Of a DNA stretch of 30,912 nt, positions 25,470 through 30,912 are shown piece by piece. A model generated the notes under the pieces. The model was not told where the DNA came from. It saw only the letters and a list, made by a program, of their open reading frames with translations, and did not search any database. The DNA comes from a virus. Numbering within the stretch: position 1 is the stretch's first letter; the number at the start of each line of letters is the position of its first letter. The stretch covers positions 1 to 30,912 of the IMG/VR virus record IMGVR_UViG_3300025266_000028; one strand, 5' to 3'. A program made the position numbers and the translations under genes.

Positions 25470-25739
25470 ATGACAAATAGAAAACACGTTACAAAAATAT
25501 GGTTTGAATTAGAAAGCCATAGGACCAACCGAGCCACCATAACACCGGAAGAAGGAAAGGCCCTAGAGGATGACTACAACGCTTTCTTCCAGCGCATTGG
25601 GTATCCATATGATAAAGTATGGTGGAACGCAGAAGACGCCATGTGGCACATCGTCACAGGAGTAGACGGAAGTTTCTACACTACAAACATGGATAGCCCC
25701 GGTATCTGGCTAAACATCAACGCCTTACCACTAACTTAA
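25470..25739 (+). CDS. Small protein, unknown
   Basis: An 89-residue protein (MTNRKHVTKIWFELESHRTN at the start). It is rich in Trp (five) and aromatic residues, e.g. YDKVWWNAEDAMWHIVTG. TAGGAGTCAGCT precedes the ATG and the TATGGGA promoter lies upstream, so it probably forms its own transcript. A long non-coding region follows. No family recognised. Confidence 0.7.
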   Translation: MTNRKHVTKIWFELESHRTNRATITPEEGKALEDDYNAFFQRIGYPYDKVWWNAEDAMWHIVTGVDGSFYTTNMDSPGIWLNINALPLT

Positions 25740-26216
25740 CAGGCTTCACGGCTTCCTTAACAACTAATCACTGAACTGGTGTGGTGATACCAGCGGGTGG
25801 GTGAGAGGCCCACAACCCATGCAACAGGCACCATGGACCACGGTCCTTCTAAGCTGCTTACAAAGGTAGTGTCCCGCCGTCCCACTATAGTAGTAAATTT
25901 ACAAATTAGAAAAAAATAAAGTCCCGAGTTTTTAGCCGGGATTGGTGGGACAGATGGGACGGTCTACTAACTATATCTTCTATAAGGGTTTTTTGCCTGT
26001 GAGAGTGTCCCACCTCTGGAGTCACGGAATCTGGCTCATGGGACGGAGTCTCCGTTAAAGTCAGTGCATTTCGTGGGTTTTGCTGTTATTTTACCTAAGA
26101 TTAACTGATTAGGTGTAATCCCATATCACTTTACAGCCGTTTGTTAAAGTAAGACGGTGGGACAGTGGCGGGACAGCATTGATATTAAACAATAAAAGCC
26201 CTTTGGAGGCCCTAAA
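25740..26216 (+). other. 477-bp non-coding region with GGGAC array, candidate packaging or replication site
   Basis: No credible gene. It holds nine GGGAC/GTCCC motifs in both orientations at 25871, 25879, 25921, 25946, 25955, 26007, 26039, 26158 and 26169 (a tenth is at 26252 inside the next gene). There are small inverted repeats, such as TCCCG/CGGGA (25922-25941) and the perfect ACGGAG-T-CTCCGT (26043-26055). It lies directly before the terminase small subunit gene, where many phages keep their pac or cos recognition site. Bases 25780-25860 have several short GC stems that could form a structured RNA. Function is inferred. Confidence 0.6.
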
Positions 26217-26250
26217 ATGCCTAATGCTAATGCAAAGTATCCCGCCACTG
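26163..26250 (+). repeat. 10-bp inverted repeat flanking the terminase small subunit start
   Basis: CAGTGGCGGG (26163-26172) is the exact reverse complement of CCCGCCACTG (26241-26250). The arms lie on either side of the ribosome site and ATG (26217). In mRNA they could pair and enclose the start; in DNA they could be protein-binding half-sites. Confidence 0.7.
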
Positions 26251-26828
26251 ATGGGACGGGTAAAAAAGTCCAAACGAGAGGACCAAACCGTAAGCTGACA
26301 CGACGGCAAGAGAAGTTTGTAAAAGAGTTAGTTAGTAACGATGGGCTTATTACCATGCGGGAAGCCGCAATCCGTGCTGGTTACCCTGAGAAGAGCGCTC
26401 ATAGTCGCGCTTACGAGCTAACCAGCCAGAACATTTGCCCGCACGTTGTAACAGAGATTAAACGATACCGCGAAGAACTCGATGAGATGTACGCGGTTGG
26501 TTACAAAAAACACGTTCGAGATTTACAAAAAATTAGAGACGTTGCTTTGGAGAACGGGGCCTATTCGGCAGCCGTGCAGGCTGAGTATCGTCGGGGGCAG
26601 GCTCAAGGTGACATATATGTAAGTAAGTCAGAAATCAGAACGGGTTCTATCGATCAGATGAGCCGTGAGGATGTGGAGAAGGAACTTGACAGAATTAGAG
26701 GATCTTTTGAACCAATCATCGACATCACACCAGAAGAAGTCGAAGAAGAAGTCGAAGAAGCCATTGAGGGAATCAAGCCTGTGGCAAGAAATAAAAAACG
26801 GAATAAAACTAAGCGGAAGAAAAATTGA
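26217..26828 (+). CDS. terS: Terminase small subunit
   Basis: A 203-residue protein of the Terminase_2 type. The N-terminal DNA-binding part has LTRRQEKFVKELV (about 27-39) then MREAAIRAGYPEKSAHSRAYEL, the typical helix-turn-helix of small terminases. A helical oligomerisation region follows (YREELDEMYAVGYKKH and after). The C-terminus has acidic repeats EEVEEEVEEAIEG and a very basic KKRNKTKRKKN tail. It recognises the phage packaging site and loads the large subunit, which is not in this window. GGAGG precedes the ATG. The 3' end overlaps the nuclease gene in another frame. Confidence 0.88.
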   Translation: MPNANAKYPATDGTGKKVQTRGPNRKLTRRQEKFVKELVSNDGLITMREAAIRAGYPEKSAHSRAYELTSQNICPHVVTEIKRYREELDEMYAVGYKKHVRDLQKIRDVALENGAYSAAVQAEYRRGQAQGDIYVSKSEIRTGSIDQMSREDVEKELDRIRGSFEPIIDITPEEVEEEVEEAIEGIKPVARNKKRNKTKRKKN

Positions 26829-27162
26829 AACTACCCGCCTCGAAAGTTGGTCAGTCCCCGGAGTCCCCGATGTCTTGTTATGTTCAGAGTGTGGCGTCTT
26901 TAGCTTTATGGAACTTAAAGTCACAAAGGGACGCTCTAATAAACTCAATCTATCCCCCCACCAGTGCTCTTGGCTTAGTCGGCATTCCGGCGGGCCTTGT
27001 TTTATTGTTGTGCGCGACATTAGCTTGGCTATTAGTATTTATTCTGGCTCCGATGCTGTTGACCTTCGTATGGATGGTCTTACAGCCGTACCGCCTTTGG
27101 CTGTTTTTGAAAAGCCGTATAACTGGTCGGAATTTTTTAAGTTGACAAGCCCTGCGGGGTAG
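26671..27162 (+). CDS. PD-(D/E)xK (VRR-NUC-like) nuclease
   Basis: A nuclease-fold protein, 163 residues from the ATG at 26671. Core motif: VPGVPDVLLC with D67, then FMELKV with E81 and K83, then LSPHQ with Q98, the order seen in VRR-NUC and phage Holliday-junction resolvase-like enzymes. The start is uncertain: a GTG at 26665 is also in frame, and no in-frame start closer to the domain exists, so the gene overlaps the terminase gene by about 160 bases in the +1 frame. It likely cleans branched DNA for packaging or helps cleavage; neighbouring the small terminase fits this. Confidence 0.8.
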   Translation: MWRRNLTELEDLLNQSSTSHQKKSKKKSKKPLRESSLWQEIKNGIKLSGRKIETTRLESWSVPGVPDVLLCSECGVFSFMELKVTKGRSNKLNLSPHQCSWLSRHSGGPCFIVVRDISLAISIYSGSDAVDLRMDGLTAVPPLAVFEKPYNWSEFFKLTSPAG

Positions 27163-27201
27163 TCGTATAGGATTAGTCCTACTTAACAAAGGGAGTCAAA
27201 A

Positions 27202-27429
27202 ATGACTGAATTTAAAGTTAAAGAGTATTACTTAAATTGTAAGCCGCCAGTAGAGCGTGAGTCAGTAATTAAAGCTGAAAGCGCCGTTGATGCAATTCGC
27301 AAGATTGAGCATTGGAAATATGCGGCAGATTTTACACATCGAGTTGCAGATTCTACGTTCCAAGCCCACACTCAGGATGGTAACGGTATGAGCGGTTGTG
27401 AGGCTGAAAGTCTAAAGGAGTCTGTTTAA
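27202..27429 (+). CDS. Small protein, unknown
   Basis: A 75-residue protein starting MTEFKVKEYYLNCKPPVERE, with an alpha/beta pattern (strand, helix AVDAIRKIEHWKYAADF, strand). GGGAGTCAAAA precedes the ATG. Its last codons provide the AGGAGTC site of the next gene, and its stop overlaps that ATG. No family recognised. Confidence 0.7.
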   Translation: MTEFKVKEYYLNCKPPVERESVIKAESAVDAIRKIEHWKYAADFTHRVADSTFQAHTQDGNGMSGCEAESLKESV

Positions 27430-27500
27430 TGGATTGGTTTTCAGATTGGTTGCAGTCCGCGATTGAAAAACTAGCTTTCTGGTTGGAGGAAAAGGAATGA
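27429..27500 (+). CDS. 23-residue amphipathic microprotein
   Basis: MDWFSDWLQSAIEKLAFWLE with EKE at the end: four Trp and regular polar/nonpolar spacing suggest one amphipathic helix. It overlaps both neighbours by TAATG and ATGA junctions and has AGGAGTC upstream, so translation is plausible. Function is unknown. Confidence 0.5.
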   Translation: MDWFSDWLQSAIEKLAFWLEEKE

Positions 27501-27634
27501 TTTGTCCTAAGTGTCACGGAAATGGTTACTGGATAGAACAACCCAAGGTGTTGCGACAGGTTAGGCAATGCGAAACGTGCAACAGTCAAGGTGAAATAAA
27601 GGAGTCAAGGAATGAGAAAACTAACCAAGGTTGA
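27497..27634 (+). CDS. DnaJ-type zinc-finger small protein
   Basis: A 45-residue protein with CPKCHGNGYW and QCETCNSQGEI, the CxxCxGxG / CxxCxxxG pattern of DnaJ central zinc fingers. It overlaps the 23-residue gene by 4 bases and the next gene by 23 bases. Its 3' codons contain the next gene's GGAGTCAA site. Such mini zinc fingers are common in phage early regions; a chaperone-binding or protein-binding role is possible. Confidence 0.65.
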   Translation: MICPKCHGNGYWIEQPKVLRQVRQCETCNSQGEIKESRNEKTNQG

Positions 27635-28028
27635 ACAAGCCACCGCCAACAGTTTAGATGGCGCGGCATTGTTTCATGTGACAGGAACCATTTTGAATAA
27701 AAGCATACAAGACTGCAATGCGTCCTTGCGTGATCTATTAAAGCGCGAGAATGTTTTGGACTACGACACTTTAACGGCGGGCGACAAGGTAACGCTGGAA
27801 GGCGTTTACAGTGATGGGACCGAAACAACTATTTCAGCCTACAAAGCAAGGACACGCGGCGACAAACGAATCTGGTTTAATGGGTTAAAGAATTACGCGG
27901 ATGCTGGCGATGTTATGGCCTTGGTTATCCGTGGCGGTAAACTGGTGATTCAAAACGTAACGAAAGGAATCGCCGTTGCAGTTTTCTTTATTCCCGCCAT
28001 AGGGGAAGTTTTAAAAACTACTATATAG
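27612..28028 (+). CDS. Hypothetical protein
   Basis: A 138-residue protein starting MRKLTKVEQATANSLDGAAL. A beta-strand pattern in the middle (DKVTLEGVYSDGTETTISAY) precedes a hydrophobic C-terminal segment (GIAVAVFFIPAIGEVLKTTI), which may be a membrane or packing helix. AAGGAGTCAAGG precedes the ATG. It ends a transcription unit, with a terminator beginning 25 bases after the stop. No family recognised. Confidence 0.7.
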   Translation: MRKLTKVEQATANSLDGAALFHVTGTILNKSIQDCNASLRDLLKRENVLDYDTLTAGDKVTLEGVYSDGTETTISAYKARTRGDKRIWFNGLKNYADAGDVMALVIRGGKLVIQNVTKGIAVAVFFIPAIGEVLKTTI

Positions 28029-28053
28029 TGAGTTGACTCCTCACACTAAACTA

Positions 28054-28081
28054 GGCCCGCCACTGAGCGGGCCATTTTTTT
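28054..28081 (+). terminator. Intrinsic terminator
   Basis: GGCCCGC (28054-28060) and GCGGGCC (28067-28073) form a perfect 7-bp stem with a 6-base loop, then an A and seven Ts (28075-28081). A TATGGGA-type promoter begins 3 bases after it. Confidence 0.9.
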
Positions 28082-28083
28082 GC

Positions 28084-28110
28084 TTGACTGTATGGGAATG
28101 ATCCTAGTAA
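28084..28110 (+). promoter_or_regulatory. TATGGGA-family promoter
   Basis: TTGACT (28084-28089) with TATGGGA (28091-28097) at the same offset as the 25365 promoter. The -10 is weaker (TAGTAA, 28105-28110, spacing 15). It precedes the gene at 28147. Confidence 0.55.
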
Positions 28111-28146
28111 CTTGCGACTCATTAAACCAATAAAGGAGTCAAACAA

Positions 28147-28386
28147 ATGAGCTTTAAACCAATGTTTAGATTTAACCGGGGCGGCGCTCATGTCGCTGTA
28201 GGCGAAGTGAAGGGCAATGCACAAGCGTTTGCTACTTATGAAGAGGCCGAGCAGTCCGCGTTAAACCGCTTCGCCGTTTGGACGATGCCTTCTGGCTGGT
28301 TTGTTCAGGAATCCGATGAGCCAGTCAATTACCGTTGGGATGCTTTGGACGGTGATGTGTCCTTGAACAGGGAGTCAACGACATGA
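28147..28386 (+). CDS. Small protein, unknown
   Basis: A 79-residue protein starting MSFKPMFRFNRGGAHVAVGE with predicted strands and one helix (YEEAEQSALNRFAVWTMPSG). TAAAGGAGTCAAACAA precedes the ATG and the stop overlaps the next gene's start. It is probably coupled to the DUF7227-like gene. No family recognised. Confidence 0.7.
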   Translation: MSFKPMFRFNRGGAHVAVGEVKGNAQAFATYEEAEQSALNRFAVWTMPSGWFVQESDEPVNYRWDALDGDVSLNRESTT

Positions 28387-29165
28387 TCAAAGACATTGAA
28401 GTTTTGCGCCGAGCCTTAAAACGTTCTGAGTATACAGGCGTTATATTATACGAAGGCCCGTCCAAAATTGATGGCAAGCCAATTGTCGCTATTGCCTGTC
28501 GTATTACTGAAGCTAGTGGGAACGCCAAGACGGGTGCAATGGTACAAACGTTTATAATGCGCCAAGACATAGCGCCACATGAGGCCTTAAAAACGGGTGA
28601 CGATTCCAGCGTTTGCGGCGATTGTAAATTAAGGCCGATTCACAAAGGCGCGACTCGTTGTTACGTTCGAGTTTATCAAGCACCCTTATCCGTTTGGAAC
28701 GCATATAATCGCGGACGTTATGCCGCGCCGAACGTTGACTTTGACGCGGCGCTAGTGCCTGAGCTATTCGCGGGCCTATCCTTTCGTATAGGATCATATG
28801 GAGACCCTGCCTCTATTCCTGCCAACGTATGGAAAAAAACAACGCGCAAGGTAAAGAATCGCACGGGCTATACTCATCAATGGAATAAGAAAATAGGCGC
28901 TGGTTTAAAAAATTTATGCATGGCAAGCGCGGACAATCCAGCGGACGTTGCAAGCGCAAGCGCCAAGGGATGGCGGACATTCCGAGTCCGTAAACATGAC
29001 GCGCCGACTCTTAAAACAGAGTCCATATGTCCGGCAAGTAAAGAGGGTGGACAAAGAACGCAATGCGATTCGTGCGGATTATGCCAAGGCTCAACAATTG
29101 CGGCCCGCAGTATTGTAATTGCGGATCATGGGTTAATGGACTCCCGCCGCCGTGCTACTGCTTAA
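28383..29165 (+). CDS. DUF7227-like phage protein
   Basis: A 260-residue protein with strongly phage-conserved blocks: VPELFAGLSFRIGSYGDPAS, TGYTHQW, LCMASADNPADVASASAKGW and ICPASKEGGQRTQCDSCGLC. Early cysteines (CGDCKLRP, about residues 78-85, and CYVRVY) plus the CDSCGLC block suggest a metal-binding site. I place it with the DUF7227 family, whose biochemical role is unknown to me. GGGAGTCAACGAC precedes the ATG, and it overlaps the previous gene by 4 bases. Confidence 0.8.
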   Translation: MIKDIEVLRRALKRSEYTGVILYEGPSKIDGKPIVAIACRITEASGNAKTGAMVQTFIMRQDIAPHEALKTGDDSSVCGDCKLRPIHKGATRCYVRVYQAPLSVWNAYNRGRYAAPNVDFDAALVPELFAGLSFRIGSYGDPASIPANVWKKTTRKVKNRTGYTHQWNKKIGAGLKNLCMASADNPADVASASAKGWRTFRVRKHDAPTLKTESICPASKEGGQRTQCDSCGLCQGSTIAARSIVIADHGLMDSRRRATA

Positions 29166-29173
29166 TTTTATAT

Positions 29174-29201
29174 TTGACATATCAGAATTATCTCTTATTG
29201 T
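29174..29201 (+). promoter_or_regulatory. Sigma70-like promoter for the DUF932-like gene
   Basis: TTGACA (29174-29179), 16-base spacer, TATTGT (29196-29201), 54 bases before the ATG. It lacks the TATGGGA element of the other right-block promoters. Confidence 0.5.
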
Positions 29202-29254
29202 CTTACATAGCATTTAACAACGGGTTGAATGCATAAACAAATAGGAGTCAAACA

Positions 29255-30055
29255 ATGTCACATTTAATGTACGATTCAAGCACCGATATAAAAGTTGAAC
29301 GCGATTACTTGGCAAACTTGCAAACACCTGAGCCAATGGGTTCCCGCCATGCGCCCTATCCCTTTCATTCTTTTGCAACTGATACTGTTAATGCAATCGA
29401 GCAGGCAGGTTTCACGATTGAGCAAGAAGACTATGCAATTACTAAGGACGAAAACCGCTTGTTCGGATTGCTTAATATCTCCCGCCCAGTGGCACCCGTT
29501 TCCCAATCGTTTGGAATGCCGACTCTTCATCAATCAAAATGGAATCTGTTAGTTGGGTTGCGCGGCGCTCATGATCAATCTGTAAGTCGCGGACTTGCAA
29601 TTGGCTCTCAGGTGATGGTGTGTTCTAATTTGTGCTTTCATGGCAATCTTGGAAATTGGCAATCTAAGCAAACTACCAATATTTCTCATAGGATTCCTGA
29701 TATGGTAGCGGATGCCGTTAGTGGACTCGGAAATGCGGGCAAAAAACTAACAATTGATTTTGATGATTTTAACCGCCACCAAATAGATAGAGATACGGGT
29801 GACGATATTCTGCTGGATGTTTTCCGGTCCGGTGGATTCTCTGCGAGCCAGTTAGGCCGTGCCATAGAAGACTGGGACAATTGTTCTATAGAAGAGCATA
29901 CCGCCAATGGCAGAAATCTATGGTGGCTCTTCAATAGCGCAACTCATGCCCTTAAGCCAACGGGCGCGAATAGCAATCACAGTGACCTCCAGCATCGTTC
30001 TACAATCGTGTATAATAAACTGCTGACGGGGGGCCAGCGATTGCTTGCCGCCTAG
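29255..30055 (+). CDS. DUF932 phage/plasmid-type protein
   Basis: A 266-residue protein of the DUF932 group: PTLHQSKWNLLVGLRGAHDQ followed by VSRGLAIGSQVMVCSNLCFH, then a helical C-terminal half (DDILLDVFRSGGFSASQLGR). DUF932 proteins are widespread on phages and plasmids; a DNA-related role is often assumed, but no function is established to my knowledge. ATAGGAGTCAAACA precedes the ATG. It is transcribed alone between a promoter at 29174 and a strong terminator. Confidence 0.85.
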   Translation: MSHLMYDSSTDIKVERDYLANLQTPEPMGSRHAPYPFHSFATDTVNAIEQAGFTIEQEDYAITKDENRLFGLLNISRPVAPVSQSFGMPTLHQSKWNLLVGLRGAHDQSVSRGLAIGSQVMVCSNLCFHGNLGNWQSKQTTNISHRIPDMVADAVSGLGNAGKKLTIDFDDFNRHQIDRDTGDDILLDVFRSGGFSASQLGRAIEDWDNCSIEEHTANGRNLWWLFNSATHALKPTGANSNHSDLQHRSTIVYNKLLTGGQRLLAA

Positions 30056-30075
30056 TCGCTCGCCTAGCCTAATTT

Positions 30076-30110
30076 AAAACCCGCCTTGAGAAATCTTGGC
30101 GGGTTTTTTA
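30076..30110 (+). terminator. Intrinsic terminator
   Basis: AAAACCCGCC (30076-30085) pairs with GGCGGGTTTT (30098-30107), loop of 12 bases, Ts continuing to 30109. It begins 20 bases after the DUF932-like stop. Confidence 0.93.
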
Positions 30111-30115
30111 TTGTC

Positions 30116-30143
30116 TTGTATATATGGGACTAATCTATATAGT
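30116..30143 (+). promoter_or_regulatory. TATGGGA-family promoter
   Basis: TTGTAT (30116-30121), TATGGGA (30123-30129) at the same offset as at 25365 and 28084, then TATAGT (30138-30143) after a 16-base spacer. It drives the last two genes. Confidence 0.65.
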
Positions 30144-30175
30144 AGTTTCATCTTAAATATAAAGGAGTCAACGTT

Positions 30176-30367
30176 ATGCAGAAAGTTAAAATTGAGGACG
30201 TTAGAAAAGGCGAATTTGTCAGACGCAAGCCAGACGCTAAAACGACATTCATTAAGGATTCTTATTGCCGATTCGATAAGCGTTACATGCTAATGGATGA
30301 TCAAGACATCAGCCGTTTTGTTGGCATCAAAAAAGGCACACCCGTCTTCATCGGTTTCACATATTAG
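30176..30367 (+). CDS. Small conserved phage protein, unknown
   Basis: A 63-residue protein (MQKVKIEDVRKGEFVRRKPD at the start, ending PVFIGFTY). The beta-rich, basic pattern KGEF(V/I)xRKPDAK is one I have seen in many small phage proteins, with no assigned function. AAAGGAGTCAACGTT precedes the ATG. It is the first gene of the last transcript. Confidence 0.75.
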   Translation: MQKVKIEDVRKGEFVRRKPDAKTTFIKDSYCRFDKRYMLMDDQDISRFVGIKKGTPVFIGFTY

Positions 30368-30378
30368 GAGTCAAAGTA

Positions 30379-30672
30379 ATGAATAACGAACGTGCCAAGC
30401 TTTGGCCCCAAGTCACAGACTTTGAGTTGATTGTTAAAATTGTAGAACGCGCCGCTGAGATATATGCCCGCAATGGTTTGCGCTATGATCGCATGGTTGC
30501 GAACATGGATATCAACGATGTTCACAGTAAAACGCCACTACGACTCGCTGCATGGCTGGTGGCCGATGAAGGAAACTTCGCGCACGATGTCGCGGGCATC
30601 CATAACAATCTAGACCGCGTGAACGGCGTTCTAGAAAATTGTTTTGTGCCTCGTTTTGCCGCCACACGATAA
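30379..30672 (+). CDS. Small phage protein (possibly DUF6874-like)
   Basis: A 97-residue helical protein: TDFELIVKIVERAAEIYARN, then DRMVANMDINDVHSKTPLRL and a C-terminal FAHDVAGIHNNLDRVNG. It resembles the DUF6874 group of phage proteins by memory, without certainty. TTAGGAGTCAAAGTA precedes the ATG. It is followed by a terminator. Confidence 0.7.
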   Translation: MNNERAKLWPQVTDFELIVKIVERAAEIYARNGLRYDRMVANMDINDVHSKTPLRLAAWLVADEGNFAHDVAGIHNNLDRVNGVLENCFVPRFAATR

Positions 30673-30688
30673 ACTCTAGTACGTTTTA

Positions 30689-30726
30689 AAAAGCCCGCCT
30701 TGGGAGACTGGGGCGGGCTTTTCTTT
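30689..30726 (+). terminator. Intrinsic terminator
   Basis: AAAAGCCCGCC (30689-30699) pairs with GGCGGGCTTTT (30712-30722), loop of 12 bases, followed by CTTT. It closes the last transcription unit. Confidence 0.92.
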
Positions 30727-30814
30727 GTCCGGTAGTCAGCGTGAATCCGTAGCCAGTTAAGCAAGCGCCGAGGCGCCCGCCGAAAGCACCAGCTAGCGTA
30801 TAGCATGGCCCATG

Positions 30815-30912
30815 GTCCTTGGTCCCGTGTCCAGGCGGATGAGATCCCCCAGGACGTGAAAACGTTCTTAGTTCCTGGGGGATCTCATCCGCCTGGACAC
30901 GGGACCAAGGAC
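30815..30912. repeat. 98-bp near-perfect palindrome at the sequence end
   Basis: Two perfectly complementary 40-base arms (30815-30854 and 30873-30912) flank an 18-base centre that is itself half-palindromic around AACGTT (30861-30866). The second arm ends exactly at the last base. There is no T-run, so it is not an ordinary terminator. Possible readings are a covalently closed or foldback genome end, a protein-binding palindrome, or an assembly/amplification foldback. Bases 30727-30814 hold no gene, only a small palindrome GCGCCGAGGCGC. Confidence 0.9.

Noticed and set aside
25806-25866. 16-codon frame starting at an ATG in the non-coding stretch
   Set aside because: No ribosome site, and too short without coupling to a neighbour.
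25790-25870. tRNA gene in the structured non-coding stretch
   Set aside because: No T-loop consensus, no 7-bp acceptor stem and no cloverleaf fit.
25917-25941. Minus-strand terminator (TCCCG/CGGGA followed by T-rich sequence on the minus strand)
   Set aside because: No minus-strand gene is nearby to terminate, and the stem is only 5 bp; treated as part of the GGGAC array.
26793-26799. A-AAA-AAC run as a programmed frameshift joining terminase and nuclease
   Set aside because: The run is out of phase for the canonical -1 slippery heptamer, and reaching the nuclease frame needs +1; overlap with a separate start is simpler.
26825-27145. Hydrophobic 106-codon frame with two membrane-like segments (holin-like)
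   Set aside because: It lies entirely within the nuclease gene in another frame, starts at a TTG without a ribosome site, and the nuclease frame carries clear catalytic motifs. Kept only as a remote possibility.
1-30912. Terminal direct repeat or circular overlap between the two ends
   Set aside because: The first bases do not match the last bases, and the left edge cuts a gene.

Overview
The window reads as most of a tailed-phage genome, probably a marine short-tailed (podovirus-like) phage. The evidence is a run of very large Gly/Gln/Ala-rich virion proteins that includes two giant internal-virion-type proteins, followed by a phage-type replication operon with a family A DNA polymerase, and then a dense block of tiny early-type genes around a terminase small subunit. 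No portal, major capsid protein, terminase large subunit, integrase, lysis gene, tRNA or CRISPR is present. The left edge cuts a gene, so the sequence is a fragment. The host cannot be read directly. Repeated GANTC-containing motifs are compatible with an alphaproteobacterial host but do not prove it.

Layout. (1) Bases 1-14049, plus strand: tightly packed virion genes. They comprise a truncated gene, a 763-residue beta-rich protein, two small proteins, and proteins of 565, 348, 272, 844 and 1568 residues. (2) Bases 14038-15480, minus strand: a lone SNF2-like helicase, tail-to-tail with the virion block. (3) Bases 15481-15572: a divergent promoter region with overlapping -35 boxes. (4) Bases 15573-23612, plus strand: a replication operon. 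It encodes an unknown 191-residue protein, an SSB-like protein, a TOTE-type archaeo-eukaryotic primase, an XRE regulator, a UvrD-like helicase, a DUF7768-like and a DUF6378-like protein, PolA, a ribbon-helix-helix protein, a membrane microprotein and a DNA methyltransferase. It ends at a strong terminator. (5) Bases 23738-30722, plus strand: about 18 small genes in short transcription units separated by terminators and sigma70-like promoters. These include zinc-finger proteins, the terminase small subunit, a PD-(D/E)xK nuclease, and DUF7227-like and DUF932-like proteins. (6) Bases 30725-30912: non-coding, ending in a 98-bp palindrome at the very edge of the sequence.

How the genes work together. 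The PolA, primase, SSB-like protein and helicases form a replisome without a DnaB-type helicase in view. The SSB-like protein and the primase both end in an SSB-style acidic tip, which suggests shared docking to an SSB-binding partner. The right block shares an extended ribosome-binding motif (GGAGTCAA) and a promoter motif (TTG-N4-TATGGGA-N4-TC). It also holds an array of GGGAC motifs just upstream of the terminase small subunit, a candidate packaging or replication site.
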